Assembly: GCA_030704615.1 (NCBI GenBank)
Contig: CM060732.1
Location: 17,734,001 to 17,798,000 of the forward strand
Direction: 5' to 3'
Length of the DNA: 64,000 bases
From: Takakia lepidozioides
Lineage: Eukaryota > Streptophyta > Takakiopsida > Takakiales > Takakiaceae
The position numbers and the translations under genes were made by a program. The notes beneath the pieces were generated by a model. It was not told where the DNA came from. It worked only from the letters and a program-made list of their open reading frames with translations, and searched no databases. Numbering within the stretch: the first letter of the stretch is position 1; the number at the start of each line of letters is the position of its first letter. Of the stretch, positions 8,328 through 20,785 are shown piece by piece.

Positions 8328-11300
8328 TTGGCCTCAAATTTGGTGTGTCCCTACATGAGGTAGGTACGCGTAATATGCGATCAAAATCTTAAATTTGTTT
8401 GTTTTCAAGATTTCCTGACGTTTTTTCGTGCGCATCTTGTTTATGGAGAAAGTCAAACTTCCTCACTGGGCGCTTAAGGGTTGAAAGTGACATATTCATC
8501 CTTTTAGCTACATTGTGATTTCTTCTCAGACTCGTTTCGCCATGCGAAATTATCCATGGGCGAGTACCTTAAATTTGAGGTGAAGCCTCACCGCCCACTC
8601 TCACGCCTATTATCAAAAAAAAGCCGCGCGGATAGGTGACATGTTCATCAGGTATAGGGGCTACTTGATCTTTGCGTGTTAGTTTCGCATAATTGTTAGT
8701 TTCACCAATATTGTTGCATTGTGAAAATTTCTTGGAAATTCAAGGAATATGCCCTTGAGCTCACCTGAGCATGGGCGCGCGCTACCCAACCTCTACTCCT
8801 TTAGGGTCAGAGACATCATAATCTACACTTTCCTCAAGCATGGCATCATACTTAAAAAAAAAAAAAGGGCCACCCTTATAACAAATGTTACTTTAAAACA
8901 TCTTTAAGGGCCCATCTTTGAGAAAGAGCAATTAGTTACACCATACCCGCCTACATATTCTCACTCTCTCTAGTCTCCTTTAAGGATGTAAAATTTGAAA
9001 TTTTTGAACGAAGTCTAGATAAAGGTGCACCTACCAATTTCAACCATCAACATGCGAATCCCACTAGTCCACCTTTTCTATGCAACCTTTGGAAGCCCTG
9101 ACTTTGGTTTTTCCCCATCTCTGGTGGGCCCTGTCAAATCCTCTCCCACCCCACTTTTATCCTACATTCACTATTAAATACTATTGGTAGCCTATTGGCA
9201 CAATGGAGGTTCGTAGTTGGAGGGTTAGATTCTTGTTGATGAGTGGTAATGTCAATCACCCCAACTCCTGTGGTTTTTATCACCTCATGTGGTATCACCC
9301 AATATTCATATGTAACTCCTCTTTAGCACGTTTTACATCTGGCCAAATTCGGATTTCAAGATCAAGTGGGAGTTACACTCAAGTGTAATGACACTCCCTT
9401 CCATGGCGCGCCCGTGTCACCCCGTTCCATATCACTCTGATCATGTTACCCCGTCTGTGTAAATTTCGACACGGAGTACGGAAAATTTGTCATGCCAATA
9501 CCGTCTAGTAAGAGATCACCTGAGAGCCTCATATGACAGGTCCTTCCCTTTACAAGAGGGGGAAATATTAACCCCCTTACAAATAGGCCATGGAGGCATA
9601 CATACTCCTTCCCAAGATTAACTGCTCACAAAACCATACCACAGTGGACAAACTGAGCCCCAACCACCGCAGTGACACAAAATGAAATATCCGTCTGAGC
9701 TACAGGCTCCTGGTAGTTTTTTCTAATATGGATAAAAACATTGCAACAAAATTGCAAACGAAATTACAAAATTGTCTCAATGCACTCCAGCTAACCCACT
9801 GACATTGACATAATCGTGAAAAATAAGGTTGCATCATTCTTTAGTAAAAGTAGGTGGCCAAAAATATAACCATAACTTTGTGTGACACTCTAAGAAATCG
9901 CACTATGTCACCAGAAATCCACACACATTCGGTCTCTTATGCAAGAAAACCTTGTAAAAGAGTGACAATCCCATTCCCAATTACGATACTACCAAACATT
10001 CCACCACATTACCTCAACGAAAGCTTACTGGCATGATCAAAATCCTTTACAAAGATAATAGACACGCTCACCAACTGTGAAAAACACTTTTACAATTCAC
10101 CACAGCAGTCATCCTGCAATTTCGATAGATGGTTCTAGGTGCACCTTAGTTACTTGTGATATTAGCAAAGATATGTTTAGCCATGATTTTTTCAGGATTA
10201 AATATCGAACGTTCCCCTAAAACAGCAAAAGATCTCCTGATAACATTATTATTAAATTATCCCTCCGCACAGCTAATCCTGTTATGACTTGCACAACACA
10301 ATACCAGCTATATCCAATTACAAAGCCATTATTCATCAGACATCCTGGCTCGTCAATAAAAAGCAAGTATCCTCAAACTCTGACGGAAACCATCAAGTCA
10401 ACAACCAAAAAGACATACAGGCAAGTACCTAGCACATCATGTTCACATATTATTAGACTTCTAAGTCTACCAGGAGCTAAGTGCAACAGAATTCTACACA
10501 ACATTTCTCCATTACAACCATTGAATGTACCAAGAATAAAGAATAAATGCAAAACTAGTAACAGTGCAGCAGACTAGTAAGAGCACCTACAAGCATTGGA
10601 GATGAGAAAATTGAAGGGTCGCGAGTTCCTGACAGAGGTTGCACACAGAGGTTGCAAATGTACTAAGTTTTGGTGTCAAGAGGGGTAAGACTTGGCCAAA
10701 ACAAAACATAACCATAACATAAACAAAAACGTAACATAAACATACAAAACATTAGAAACACCAAACTAAAACAAAAAGGGAGAGAAACAGAGAGAATGTA
10801 CTCATAGGATGTCGTTTGCCAGAGTCTAGAAAGAATTCACTCATGCTGTTCACTGCAGACATTGGCTTGCCATACCCTTACGGCCATCGACCCTGAAGGA
10901 AACTACCACTCGCGGAGCCTTTTGATGCGCACACACATTGAAGGTTGTTGTTTGCATTTCGTCACACCAGGGTTTAAATTATCCCCGCAACTCAGCAGGT
11001 ATAAACTTGTGTAACTTCAAAAATCGGTATAAACTAATATACCATTAAGTGATTCAGAGGTACTTGTCCGCATGGAAATTCAACACCCCGGTCGCAGGGT
11101 TATTAATTTTATTTTCATAGCCATGCGTTCACCACAGGGGAGGGAGAGCGAATGTACTCATAAGACGTTGTTTGCCATTGCCTTGTGGCCACTGACCCCG
11201 CGCCCAGTTTGAGTGGAACACAAAGGGACAGACACTACCTTTGTCAGGGGCTAACACCGGTGGTATGACTGACCTTAGAACAGACAATTGATCCGAGCTT

Positions 11301-11340
11301 TCAGATATCCTCTACAAGTCCCTTTACACAAGCATCAATC
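8328..11340. other. Intergenic, no gene recognised
   Basis: AT-richer sequence with short open frames only, none with a recognisable motif. A 12-base A run lies near 8861. A short dispersed pair, GAATGTACTCATA(G/A)GA(T/C)GT followed by TTTGCC, occurs at about 10795 and again at about 11153. I see no LTRs, inverted termini or RNA genes. Confidence 0.4.
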
Positions 11341-14300
11341 TGCTATGCGATTTGCCCAATAACTAGGCCCCAAAAGGGCCTGGGCATTTGGCTCAACCTC
11401 AAGATACAAGAGAGAGAGAGAACCTTGAGAGGCTCAAGAAGGCTCCCCACTTGACACCCAAGAAGCCTATCCTTGACCACTTTGGAAAGACGAAAAGCTG
11501 AAATGCCATATGCATACAAGCACAGGAACACGGGAACAGATCTTTCAGAGGAGATGCCAAGCATGCGCATTATCTTGAAGCAGCTTCAATGACATTTGAT
11601 AGTCAGAGAACATCTGAGCAGCAATGTCTCAAAAACCTGTAGAACTGGATTGTGATAGTATTATACCTGGGAATGTCGAGGCATTCTCATACCAGCTCAT
11701 TCTTGTTGTGAGCCAGGACTGAGTGAATGCAATATCTGACAGGTTACAAGCACTCCCTATACACGTGAAAACTCAGGAACATATGGAGCAAAAAGATCCT
11801 CTACAGACATCACAGTAATCGATCTTCCTCGAGTTAGAGGCCAGGTCCCAAGGATTAAGCTTTCCATGAACTCAACCTCAAATGTAAAGACAGAAAAATT
11901 AGTGAAGAAAACTGCACAATTGGTACCCATCCAAAGCCACATAAACTGCTTGAAGATAGATTGACCACAGGCCAGGAACAGGTTGACAAGAAGTCGCACC
12001 AAGAAAAGAAATCCTTGGCTTCAGCAGGTTTATACATGGATTTAAGTTTGTCTGTGCTCTTCATCCAAAGGTGAAGGCCATTCAAGCTGGTTTTCGAGCA
12101 AGGACAAGCTTATATCAGTGTTATCTCAGTTCGAAACCTGAGAAACCAACTTACACAACCTCAGTTTGAGATCCAGGAAGTTGATTTTTACATAGAATCT
12201 TGAGTACTCAAAACAGTGTACACCAATCTTCTCTCGTTAGCTCATCTAGAATACTTGTGAAACTTCCAGGTCAAGAAAGAAAAGGAACTTCCAGCACATC
12301 TAAACCTTGAGAAGAGGCATAAAAGTGGGCAAATCAGAGCTTCAACATGCCAAAACCACATGAAACCAAGTAGGTCACCTTACTCACCTTGCTACTCACC
12401 TTTGCTGTGCTTCCCACTTGTCCAGCCACAACACATGAGGGCCTTCAGCCTTATCCAATATCTCCAGCACTTTTCCTGCAGAAGAGAGAACTTCCAACTA
12501 AAAATTACAGTGATATCTCCATCAAGATCGTATCCATCAACCAGGGAATACGAAAGCGAATGAGAATTCAATACAACCAAATGCTTCCAACACTCCCATA
12601 TTCAATCTACACAGTATTAACTCCTCACCAATAACAATAGTTTCTATCCTGTACCTGTGTGTCACAGAAATTCATGAGAAATAACTCTGGCCAATTAGGA
12701 ACCCTTCATCCCTATGAATCGTTACCCAGGTAAGTGTGGCATGAACAGAATTATTCACCACTTTCACGTTCCTCATTCACAGGGAGAGCGTGCAATAGGT
12801 AAGAGAAGATGTAGGGAGTTACACCACAAGAGAGTGGTGCAGGCAAAAGGGTAGGAAAATGAGGATTTAACCAATGTGCTCACTCTGAACGTTGCAAGGA
12901 TGTAGGTGGCCCACTTTTGTGGCTCAAACTCTTGGGTACAAAGAAGGTTAATCTGTCGAATTGGAAGGAACTGAGAAGCTATTATGGTGTGTACTTCAGA
13001 AACAAGGGAGAAAGGCAAGAAAGGAAAGAAAAGGAATAAGGATTGCAAGGAGTGCCAATAGAGACTCGCTATTTATCTGGGAGCAGCGAGAATTATTAAA
13101 TCTCAAACAAAGTATAGACTAAGCACAAATCTGTGAGACTGCTTTCTTTCAAGTTGTCAGTGTAGGGAGGAGGTGAGTGTTCGGTAAAAGGCTAGCGTTC
13201 TCCTTGCTGTTGGAGACAAGTACAATGGGTACACGTACCTGGGTTTGCAATGGACACCCACCATGGCATTCAAACTCCCCTTTCGACACCTCCACCAGTA
13301 TAGGAAACGAAGGTATGCTTAGTTACTAGCGGGTTTGCAAAACTACAGTTGGAATCAGGTACGCATCCAGACAGATAAAAGCAGGGGCCCTAATACGAAC
13401 AATTACAGAGACAAAGCTCAAGGCTTTAATGAACTGTGTACACCAGAAGCAGAGCCCATCAAAACCCTCCCACCAAAACACAGGAGAGGTCTGCCATAAA
13501 TGCTGGTCACAGAAAATGTGCAACAACGTCGGTTCAAACCAACAATAATGATAAAGACAAACTCCAGCAGAGCAAATGTTCAGCATGCACCGTCAAGGGA
13601 TCTTCAAGACAAACTCTAGAACCAAGGTCTGAAGGAATGTAACAATTTGGGCTTCATTGAAACAACTTAGCTAACGTGCTTTGATCATACTTGCTTCGTG
13701 AGAAATGGAGATGATAGGAGCATTTTGACTCGGTTAAGGGGAATTTTTTTGTAACGATGCTAAGACAGCCTAGGTACTACTACCTCATCGATAGTGCCAT
13801 GTGAAGTAACCCAATGAGTGACACTGACAGTCAACAGCTCCAATGAAGGGATTATTATCAAAGCAAATAGTACACAGAAGAGACCTAAGCCTCCATCTTC
13901 AATACTTTCCAAAAGCTTCATAAACTGTCCAACATTGATAAGCTCATCTGCCATCACACTTGTCTACGGATCTAGTGAAACCAACTCTGATGAAAGCCTC
14001 AACCTAGAAAACAAAGCCACTTTACAGATAAAAGCTCTCATTCAAAATTCCTACATCTGCATACTACCAAAAACCTAGGAAAAAACTAGAAGAAACTAGG
14101 CGGCAACTATGCAGGAGCAAAACTCAAAATGTCAAAAAACTTTTGTAGAAAGCCTCCACTTCAGGCTTGGATTGAACATGCAGATAAGGCCTCATTTGGA
14201 TAGAAGGCAGCTAAAACCATTAACCAAATCATGGCCTTGCTGAATTCCTCAAGGAAAGGCACAATCACATATTTAGTTCTGAGGGGCCAGGTCGGGCCTG

Positions 14301-14400
14301 ATGGCACGAGAGAGAAATCAACACTTCTGCAACTTCCTTAACAGGTAGGGAAGAAGGCACAACCCAAAAGGAGAGCAATACAGCCAGGGCTTCTCAGCAA
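11341..14400. other. Intergenic or long 3' flank of the KH gene, no gene recognised
   Basis: Short open frames on both strands (for example 11343-11570, 12773-13048, 13818-14078) have no identifiable domains and no convincing splice partners. Part of it could be non-coding 3' exons or introns of the KH gene, or an unrecognised gene. Transcript data would be needed to tell. Confidence 0.35.
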
Positions 14401-14515
14401 CTCCTCAAAAGAGGAAAGGCCGGTCCATACTGTCTTGGAGAGGATGGGCTTCCTCTTGGCTCGGCTCTTTGGATGGCTGAGGTGGTGGTCTGGCTCCAGG
14501 CTTCATGTACTGCGG
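14401..14515 (-). other. Candidate 3' exon of the KH gene
   Basis: Minus-strand sequence starting at 14515 follows a good acceptor (CTTTAACAG) and pairs with a strong donor at 14876 (GAAG|GTGAGT) downstream of the KH stop codon. It would form a spliced 3' UTR. It also has an open frame with a Pro-rich, Lys/Glu-rich tail (PQYMKPGARPPPQPSKEP), so an alternative C-terminus is possible but not shown. Confidence 0.35.
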
Positions 14516-14915
14516 CTGTTAAAGGAGCGAGTAGAGGGAGCGAAAAAGGCACAAGGAAGACGCCAGTGTATCAGAAAAAGGCCTGAGCGGGCCCCTTAGC
14601 AGGAAGGACTATTAGCATGGAATGCCATGAGATCTTCTAACCTGAGACTGAAAGGATGACTAAACATATTGAGTCTTTTGAAAGCAAGTTTGACTCTGAG
14701 TCTCAACCCCTAAGACTTCAGAATACACGGGTAATAAGTATAATCTAGGACTGTCAGTATAAGTAGGAAATGAGGTAACTACGCGCAGCAGACTACGCAG
14801 AGAGAGCACTGAAACTTAAACAAAGCTCACGATAAATCTTCGGCAAACAAACATAGGTTGTTCGAAGACCACTCACCTTCAAATGTGTTGGCCTCCAGCG
14901 GTAGAGCTGAGATGA

Positions 14916-17900
14916 CTACCCAGTGAGAATAAAAGCCTGGAGTAAGCTCTGAGCTGCATGAGCCTGTGAAGAAGATCCAGAAATTTCAACAACTCTCTCA
15001 CCCGTCCCCGAAGTAGTCCTTTCGTGCAATTTGACTTTTGCCCCTGATATCTGCATCCAAAAGGGGTAGGGCAGACAACTTGAGCAATGGATCCTACCAA
15101 CTTCCATTCACTGCCAAGTATGTGTCCATTTATGAGAGGTTGTTACTTGTAACCAAACTCCACACAACAAGTATTAGCGGTAAACATTCAATGAAAGAGG
15201 ATCGACAAACAAAACTGAACTAGGGATAGATCTCACCTGCCGAATCTGAGCTATGTTGCTACCTGATTTCCCAATAACAGCACCTACAGCAGCACTAGGG
15301 ATAAGCACCTCTACGATCATATTTGTCACCAGGCCGCCACCTGACCTGCATAAGAGGAGAGATCAGTAACCACAGAAAGACCGACAACTACCAAGAAGAC
15401 AAATGGCTCAGCCTACCCAACCCCACGAAGAGAAAAAGACCAAGTGTGAACAAGAGAAGTAACATATGATGATAGAAACTGGACGCACCCGCCGCCATAT
15501 CTTCCTGAACCTGTCTGGTGCGATGATCCCCCACCATAGCTAGGAAGATTCCCCCCACCCCCACCACCCTAAACACAGATTGCAAAGAAAATCAATCAAC
15601 AATGACATTGCTACGTCCTATTTTAGCATGACACATAAATAAGCTGTAACTGCATGTGTGTGGCAATAGTAACAAGAGTTTCCAGTTTCAGGATGCCTGT
15701 CCTCACACATGCAACACTACATCAACAGCAGTGTACGCATCATACTAGCCTCAGGCATTGACGAGGAAAACGCTAGAAACAGCTACTAGTTAAGCCTATA
15801 TCTGCAGTACGGGATTTCTCTGTAATTGAAGCCTGAAAAGCCCAATAGAAAAACATATTCCCAAAATCATCAGGTTTACCACCACATACAAATAATCTTA
15901 AAACTGCAGTCGACAGTTACCTGTGAGCCCCAGGCCCCAGGAGAAGTCGACAGGTTCTGATAGCCTGATGAAGACCGACCACTCCCTTGCAAGCCAAGAC
16001 CAGGCAAGGAGGAGTACATTCCTCCAGGAGAGCCTGGCTCATGCCTGCCCCCAAACCCAGATGGGGGAACATTGCCTTGAAGACCAAGCCCTGACATGGA
16101 AGACGGGTACCCACTACCTCCTCCAACACCAGGCTTTTCCCGGTAAAGGTTACTCCGAAGACGAGTAGTGATTTGAATCAAAGCATCTCGTGCGACCCGA
16201 ATTTCTCCAACAATCTGACAGCAGTTGAATGAGTCAAAAAAACTGTCAAAGCTGACATTTATCTTTAAAAGGGATACATCTCTAGGAGAGATGATGTATA
16301 ATCATAAGACAAAACGAATATAGAGTGACACCATAAGCACGGCGCACCTGCACGAGCTCATCAGTCTCCAATGCACACCGGGGCAACGATTCCTTTGCCA
16401 GGATGCGAATGTTTGCACGCGTGTTCCGTCTCATCTCCGCAATGATACTGCCTCCCTTTCCCAGTAAGCACCCTATCTGATTTGAGGGAACAAGCAACCT
16501 GGTTGTGATCACTCCATCTTGATCAGGTCCCAAATCCACTACTCTGCTCTGAACATGAAGAACCGCCTCTTGTGCAGGAGAGATGTTATCGTCCGGATGC
16601 TGCATAATAGTACTGGAAAGTGTCAACACAACTGAAAAATGAACAAAAAACGACATGAACAGTAGAACAGGACAAATGACCAACATCCTCTCTGCAGAGA
16701 TGGCCAGAGTCACTGAAATTCCATGCAGGTTCATCATCACCCTGGGCATGACAGTCCCAGAAGAACTGGCTTGGAATAAAATTCAAAACTTGCCTTCTTG
16801 ACTGCACCTCACAGTCGCAGTTTAAGCTGTAAGTAATTATGTTTACCTCATTAGCTGAAATAATAATAACACGCTCATCTGAGCCTGGCACGGCATCCGC
16901 AACCTTGATCCGTGCACCTGTCTCCTCCCGCAGAGTCTTGATAATGCTGCCTCCTTTGCCAATGACACTCCCAATCTTCTCGTTTGGACACAAAATTCGG
17001 AAAATAAGCTCCTCATCACTGATAGGCGGCCGACCCATGCCACCTACATCCGAGAGCACAGGAAGACCTGAGGAGTTGAAAGGAGGTCCTCCTCCACTAC
17101 CAGCAAGACCAGACAGGGTTGGGCCCATGCCGAGCAGTGGGCCTCCAAGTCCACGGGGGTCGAGTGGAGGAAGAAAAGCATCGCCAGAAAGGAAAGGACC
17201 ACCTGGATGATACATTCCCTGGGGTCGGTCCCGGGGAGGATTGTCTCGCAGCCGAGTTGAGATTCCATGGAGAGCCTTTTTCACCACCGCAAGGTCCCCA
17301 AATATCTGCTCCAGAGCACAAAAGCATCTCTTAGTTTGGTTCGTGCATAACAAGGGCTAGAGCAAGTCATATCCTGAAAAGTCACAAGATAAACCACACT
17401 GAGAAATTTCACAAGCTACTAGCCGTTGCAGAGACAGACAGGACTACCAAACTAACCCTTTTCCACAAAATCAAAACAGAGTCCCACTCCTGAAACTGCT
17501 GTCTGCAGACAGTCTCATGAAGTGCACATTCATCTGAAGACCATTATTGAAGGTTTGCAGGAGTGCTCTGCGACTCCTCTGCGGTTGCACTACTGGTTGC
17601 ACCACTGATTCGACAGAATCCAAGGCTGCTCTATGCAGTGAGTAGCTGGAATACGACCTCCATAGTCCTTGTACAGGGGTGCAAGAGCGTGCTCCTCACG
17701 ATGCCATATAGCTCCACTTTTTCAGCTCGATATTGATCTGGGTACATACCAAAGCTCTAGCACCTGTACAATAACCCTCGTTCGATCACCATGCTACTTC
17801 TAACATCTCCATACACCTGGACGACATAACAAATGGTCCGCGTATCAGGGGGTTCTTGTCCCTCTTATATGCAGTGACAAGTCACTAACGGGTATTTTAC

Positions 17901-18620
17901 CTGAACAAGCTCATCCGATGGCAGGGCGCAGCCTGGTAGTTGCTCCTTTGGAAGAATCCTTATCTGTGCACCTGTTTCGTCACGCATCTGTTCAATGATC
18001 TTGCCGCCCTTTCCAAGCAAGCACCCAATTTGATTGTTTGGAACCAAAAGACGAGTGGTCACCAGGCCTGGCCCCTCCTCATCTTCATCCGAGTTTTGGT
18101 TTGGCGGTTCCCCATCCACAATCCTTGCATGCACTCTGAAAAGAGCTTCTTGTGCAGGTGAGAGTGCCTCTCTCTCCCTGGAATCGTCGTCCCGTTCTCT
18201 CACGTCCCTCTCCCTCTCTCTCTCCCGACCTTCTCTCTCTCTCGAGACGCCATCTCTCTCTCGGCCCTCTCGATCCCGTCCTCTGTCTCGCTCCCTCCCG
18301 CGCTCCCTATCCCTGTCTGGAGCAGATATGATAATGACTCTTTCATCCACCCCTGGAACAGCGTCTGCGATTTTAATCCTCGCTCCCGTCTCTTGACGCA
18401 AGGATTTGATTATGCTTCCACCCTTCCCGATCACACTACCAGTCTTTGAGCCCGGACACAAAATCCGGAAAATGGTATCATCCGGAGCAGGCCTCATTGG
18501 AGGAGGTGGCCCACGCGAGGCGTGCGAAGACTGATGCCTTTTGTGCCTGCCGTTGGACTCCTCGCGGTCGTAATGCGAGTGCGGTCGTTTAGCTGGAGAT
18601 ACAAAGTAAGGCCCGTCCAT
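14916..18620 (-). CDS. Five-KH-domain RNA-binding protein (HEN4/RCF3-like)
   Basis: The predicted protein has 682 residues from seven coding exons: 18620-17901, 17305-16847, 16599-16348, 16214-15921, 15568-15489, 15345-15237 and 15050-14916. All have GT-AG borders, and the exon lengths keep one frame (2049 nt). KH domains lie at about residues 48-100, 186-265, 338-415, 423-500 and 606-680. Their GxxG loops are GKGG in the first four (near 65, 203, 356 and 440) and GKSG in the fifth (near 627). An Arg-Glu/Arg-Asp-rich linker sits at 102-150, and Gly/Pro-rich linkers precede KH3 and KH5. Plant relatives such as HEN4 and RCF3 are nuclear RNA-binding proteins acting in pre-mRNA processing or miRNA biogenesis; that role is inferred here. 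The start is chosen because the ATG follows a CTCCAG acceptor at 18641 and begins the conserved N-terminus. There are no internal stops. Confidence 0.9.
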
Positions 18621-19243
18621 GGAGGCCTCCTCCGTGGCTCCCTGGAGACGAAAGAAAAGAACACAACACCAGACCACACCACACACTGTTCTCACCACCC
18701 CGCCTTCCCCAAGACCTTCACAGCAACACGACAAGCAACAACAATGTGCAACACAAACCAGCTCGGCACAGCTCTGCGTATGCCCTAAACACGCCGTCCA
18801 ACACCTTTCTCCACACCAACTCTCGCTCTCTTCAGCGACCAACCAACCAAGCAACCAGCCAACAAGCTCTGCGCACAGTAAGAGCACAGCAAAAGCTGGA
18901 GCTTGGCAGCGAATGCTCCACCGGGATCCCTGCTCCACCCTCGCCTCGCTCGTCGAGCAATCCTTGTTCCTCGTCTCGCTGCGGCTGTGGAGGCTTGAGG
19001 GCAGCGGAGCTGGAGCAGGGACGTTTGCATGCCGTCCGATTTCTAGGATGAGCGGCTGGAGTGGCGCCACCTGGCCCAGCGACCATGCACGGCGGCGCAG
19101 CACGTAAAAGGGTGGAACAGCTCGGCGCTGCACGTGAGAACCGGCTACATCATTTTGCCACCGGGTGCCACCGGTCTTCTACCTTTGACTGCCGGTTTCA
19201 ACCGGCATGTCCCCTTCGCGCAGGCACATCTCCTCCAACGTAC

Positions 19244-19395
19244 CTCATCCCCACTTTGTTCATCCTTCTAACTTTGTCCGTTTTTATTCTTAATTTACTA
19301 AGAACGGTGGGCGGGCGGCACTGACGATATACATAGTATGTGTATATATATATATGTACTATGTATATATATTGACATATATATATCCGAACTTA
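19244..19395 (-). promoter_or_regulatory. Candidate KH-gene promoter, first non-coding exon and (TA)n tract
   Basis: On the minus strand a TATATA-rich tract at about 19325-19390 is followed by a short stretch ending in a strong donor, GATGAG|GTACGT, whose last exon base is 19244. The matching acceptor is CTCCAG|GG at 18641, 21 bases before the ATG. This gives a 5' UTR intron of about 600 bp, which fits plant genes, but transcription start and TATA use are inferred. The tract is also a variable dinucleotide repeat. Confidence 0.4.
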
Positions 19396-20400
19396 CCATT
19401 ATTTTTTATTTTTTATTTTTCTTAAAGGGGTCTGACCTGAGAGGATCCATTATTTTTATCATCCACTTTTATTAATAACCATTTTAAAAAACAGGAGGGG
19501 ATTATCGGGGGTGAACTCCCCGAGCCGCAGTTTGCGGTGTGAGCCTGGTGACTTAGACGTTTTTCCTCTTCCCTCCTTTCCTCTATGCTTACAATGATCT
19601 GTGAACGATGGAGATGAAGTAAGGTTCGTTGAACTGCACGGCTTTCATCTTCACCTATGATCATCACCCCTCCCTTTTGTTCATTCCTTTTTCTGTTGAA
19701 AGCATGCAAAGCTTCTTCACGAAAAAGTATCTTCATTCATATATTTCCCAAAGCATCCTCCCTCCCCACCTCAGCTCTATTAATGAGCCAACACGCTAAC
19801 TACGGCGCATCCCCCCCCCCCCCCCCCGGCAAAATCCATCTGGCACTAAAGCTCTTGACGCAAAATGGTGGCTCGTTTTTCTTTACAAATGCCTCGACAA
19901 TGCAGATGCTCTATATGAACACTGGCAGAAGGGCAGAAGGGCAATATTGCGAAGATGCTCGGCCACCTTTGCACTTTCATATGGCAGGGAAGTGATCATA
20001 ACCCTATGGGTGATCTATCTATGCTATTTTGCTACTATTTTCATGTTGTGGATATGACTGGCAGGAATTGCTCAACCCTGGCAAAGGTCATGCATCTACT
20101 TCTAACTATTGCTTTGCATTATCAACTTGAAGTTGTTGCAGCTTCTAAAATCCTCTTCTGGTGACAGTTCTCTTTCTCTTAACCACTTCTTCAACTGCAG
20201 CTGAAGCCAAATCCCGTCTTCAAACCCCCCCCCCCCCCCCCCCCCGCTTTCCCAAAATTGTTCTCTCCTCCCTTCTTCTCAGCTTTGTTTTTCAAGTCCA
20301 TCCTCAGTGTGGTGGCCGTCACTTTGGGAGACCAAGGGTGATAGCTCCCCTTCCTCCCGCCCACTTACCTGACGTCGCTATCTGAAATTGGTGCCTGCTT
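19396..20400. other. Unassigned region with two poly-C runs
   Basis: No gene was recognised. Runs of about 17-20 C occur near 19811 and 20226. Short open frames (19657-19995, 20161-20385) pass through these runs and have no domain. Confidence 0.4.
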
Positions 20401-20785
20401 TGGCATATACATAGGTGCGATCAATGTCTATAAGCCAGTGCAGGACCAAATTCTGAGTGTCGATATCGAAGTAACATAATATGAGTATGATTCTGACAAT
20501 GGTGTCCCTAAGCTCGTCATTCTCATGCCAAAGAACGCCTCAATTGGCACCTCCATCAAATTGCCAACGCGGCTTGATGACTCATATATTGTTGTGGCAG
20601 TAAAAGAGGAGGTCCTCTCCGTCATTTGTTTCCTTTGCAATGCTGAAGGTCATGTCAAGGAGGATTGCCCGAATAGCAAGGCCACAAAGAAAGATGAAGG
20701 CTCCTCCCAGCCCCTGGAAAACACCTCAAAAGGGTGGTCAAAACCTTCATGCACAGGAAGCAACTACAAGGGAAACAAATTATGA
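20400..20785 (+). pseudogene. Degraded zinc-knuckle (retroelement gag/ORF1-like) fragment
   Basis: The plus-strand frame ending at 20785 contains a CCHC knuckle, CFLCNAEGHVKEDC (C-X2-C-X4-H-X4-C), after a domain with VYKPVQDQILSVDIEV, then a Lys/Ser-rich tail. A stop codon interrupts it near 20477. A CCHC box after a short upstream domain fits plant LINE ORF1 or a gag protein; which of the two cannot be decided. No reverse transcriptase was seen nearby. Confidence 0.5.

Noticed and set aside
18621-19133. In-frame upstream extension of the KH protein
   Set aside because: It would read through a 5' UTR intron whose acceptor (CTCCAG at 18642-18647) and donor (19243) are good, and its sequence is Cys/Trp-rich with no resemblance to KH relatives.
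19811-20246. Long poly-C runs as possible regulatory G-quadruplex sites
   Set aside because: Single homopolymer runs of uncertain sequenced length; nothing else supports a role.
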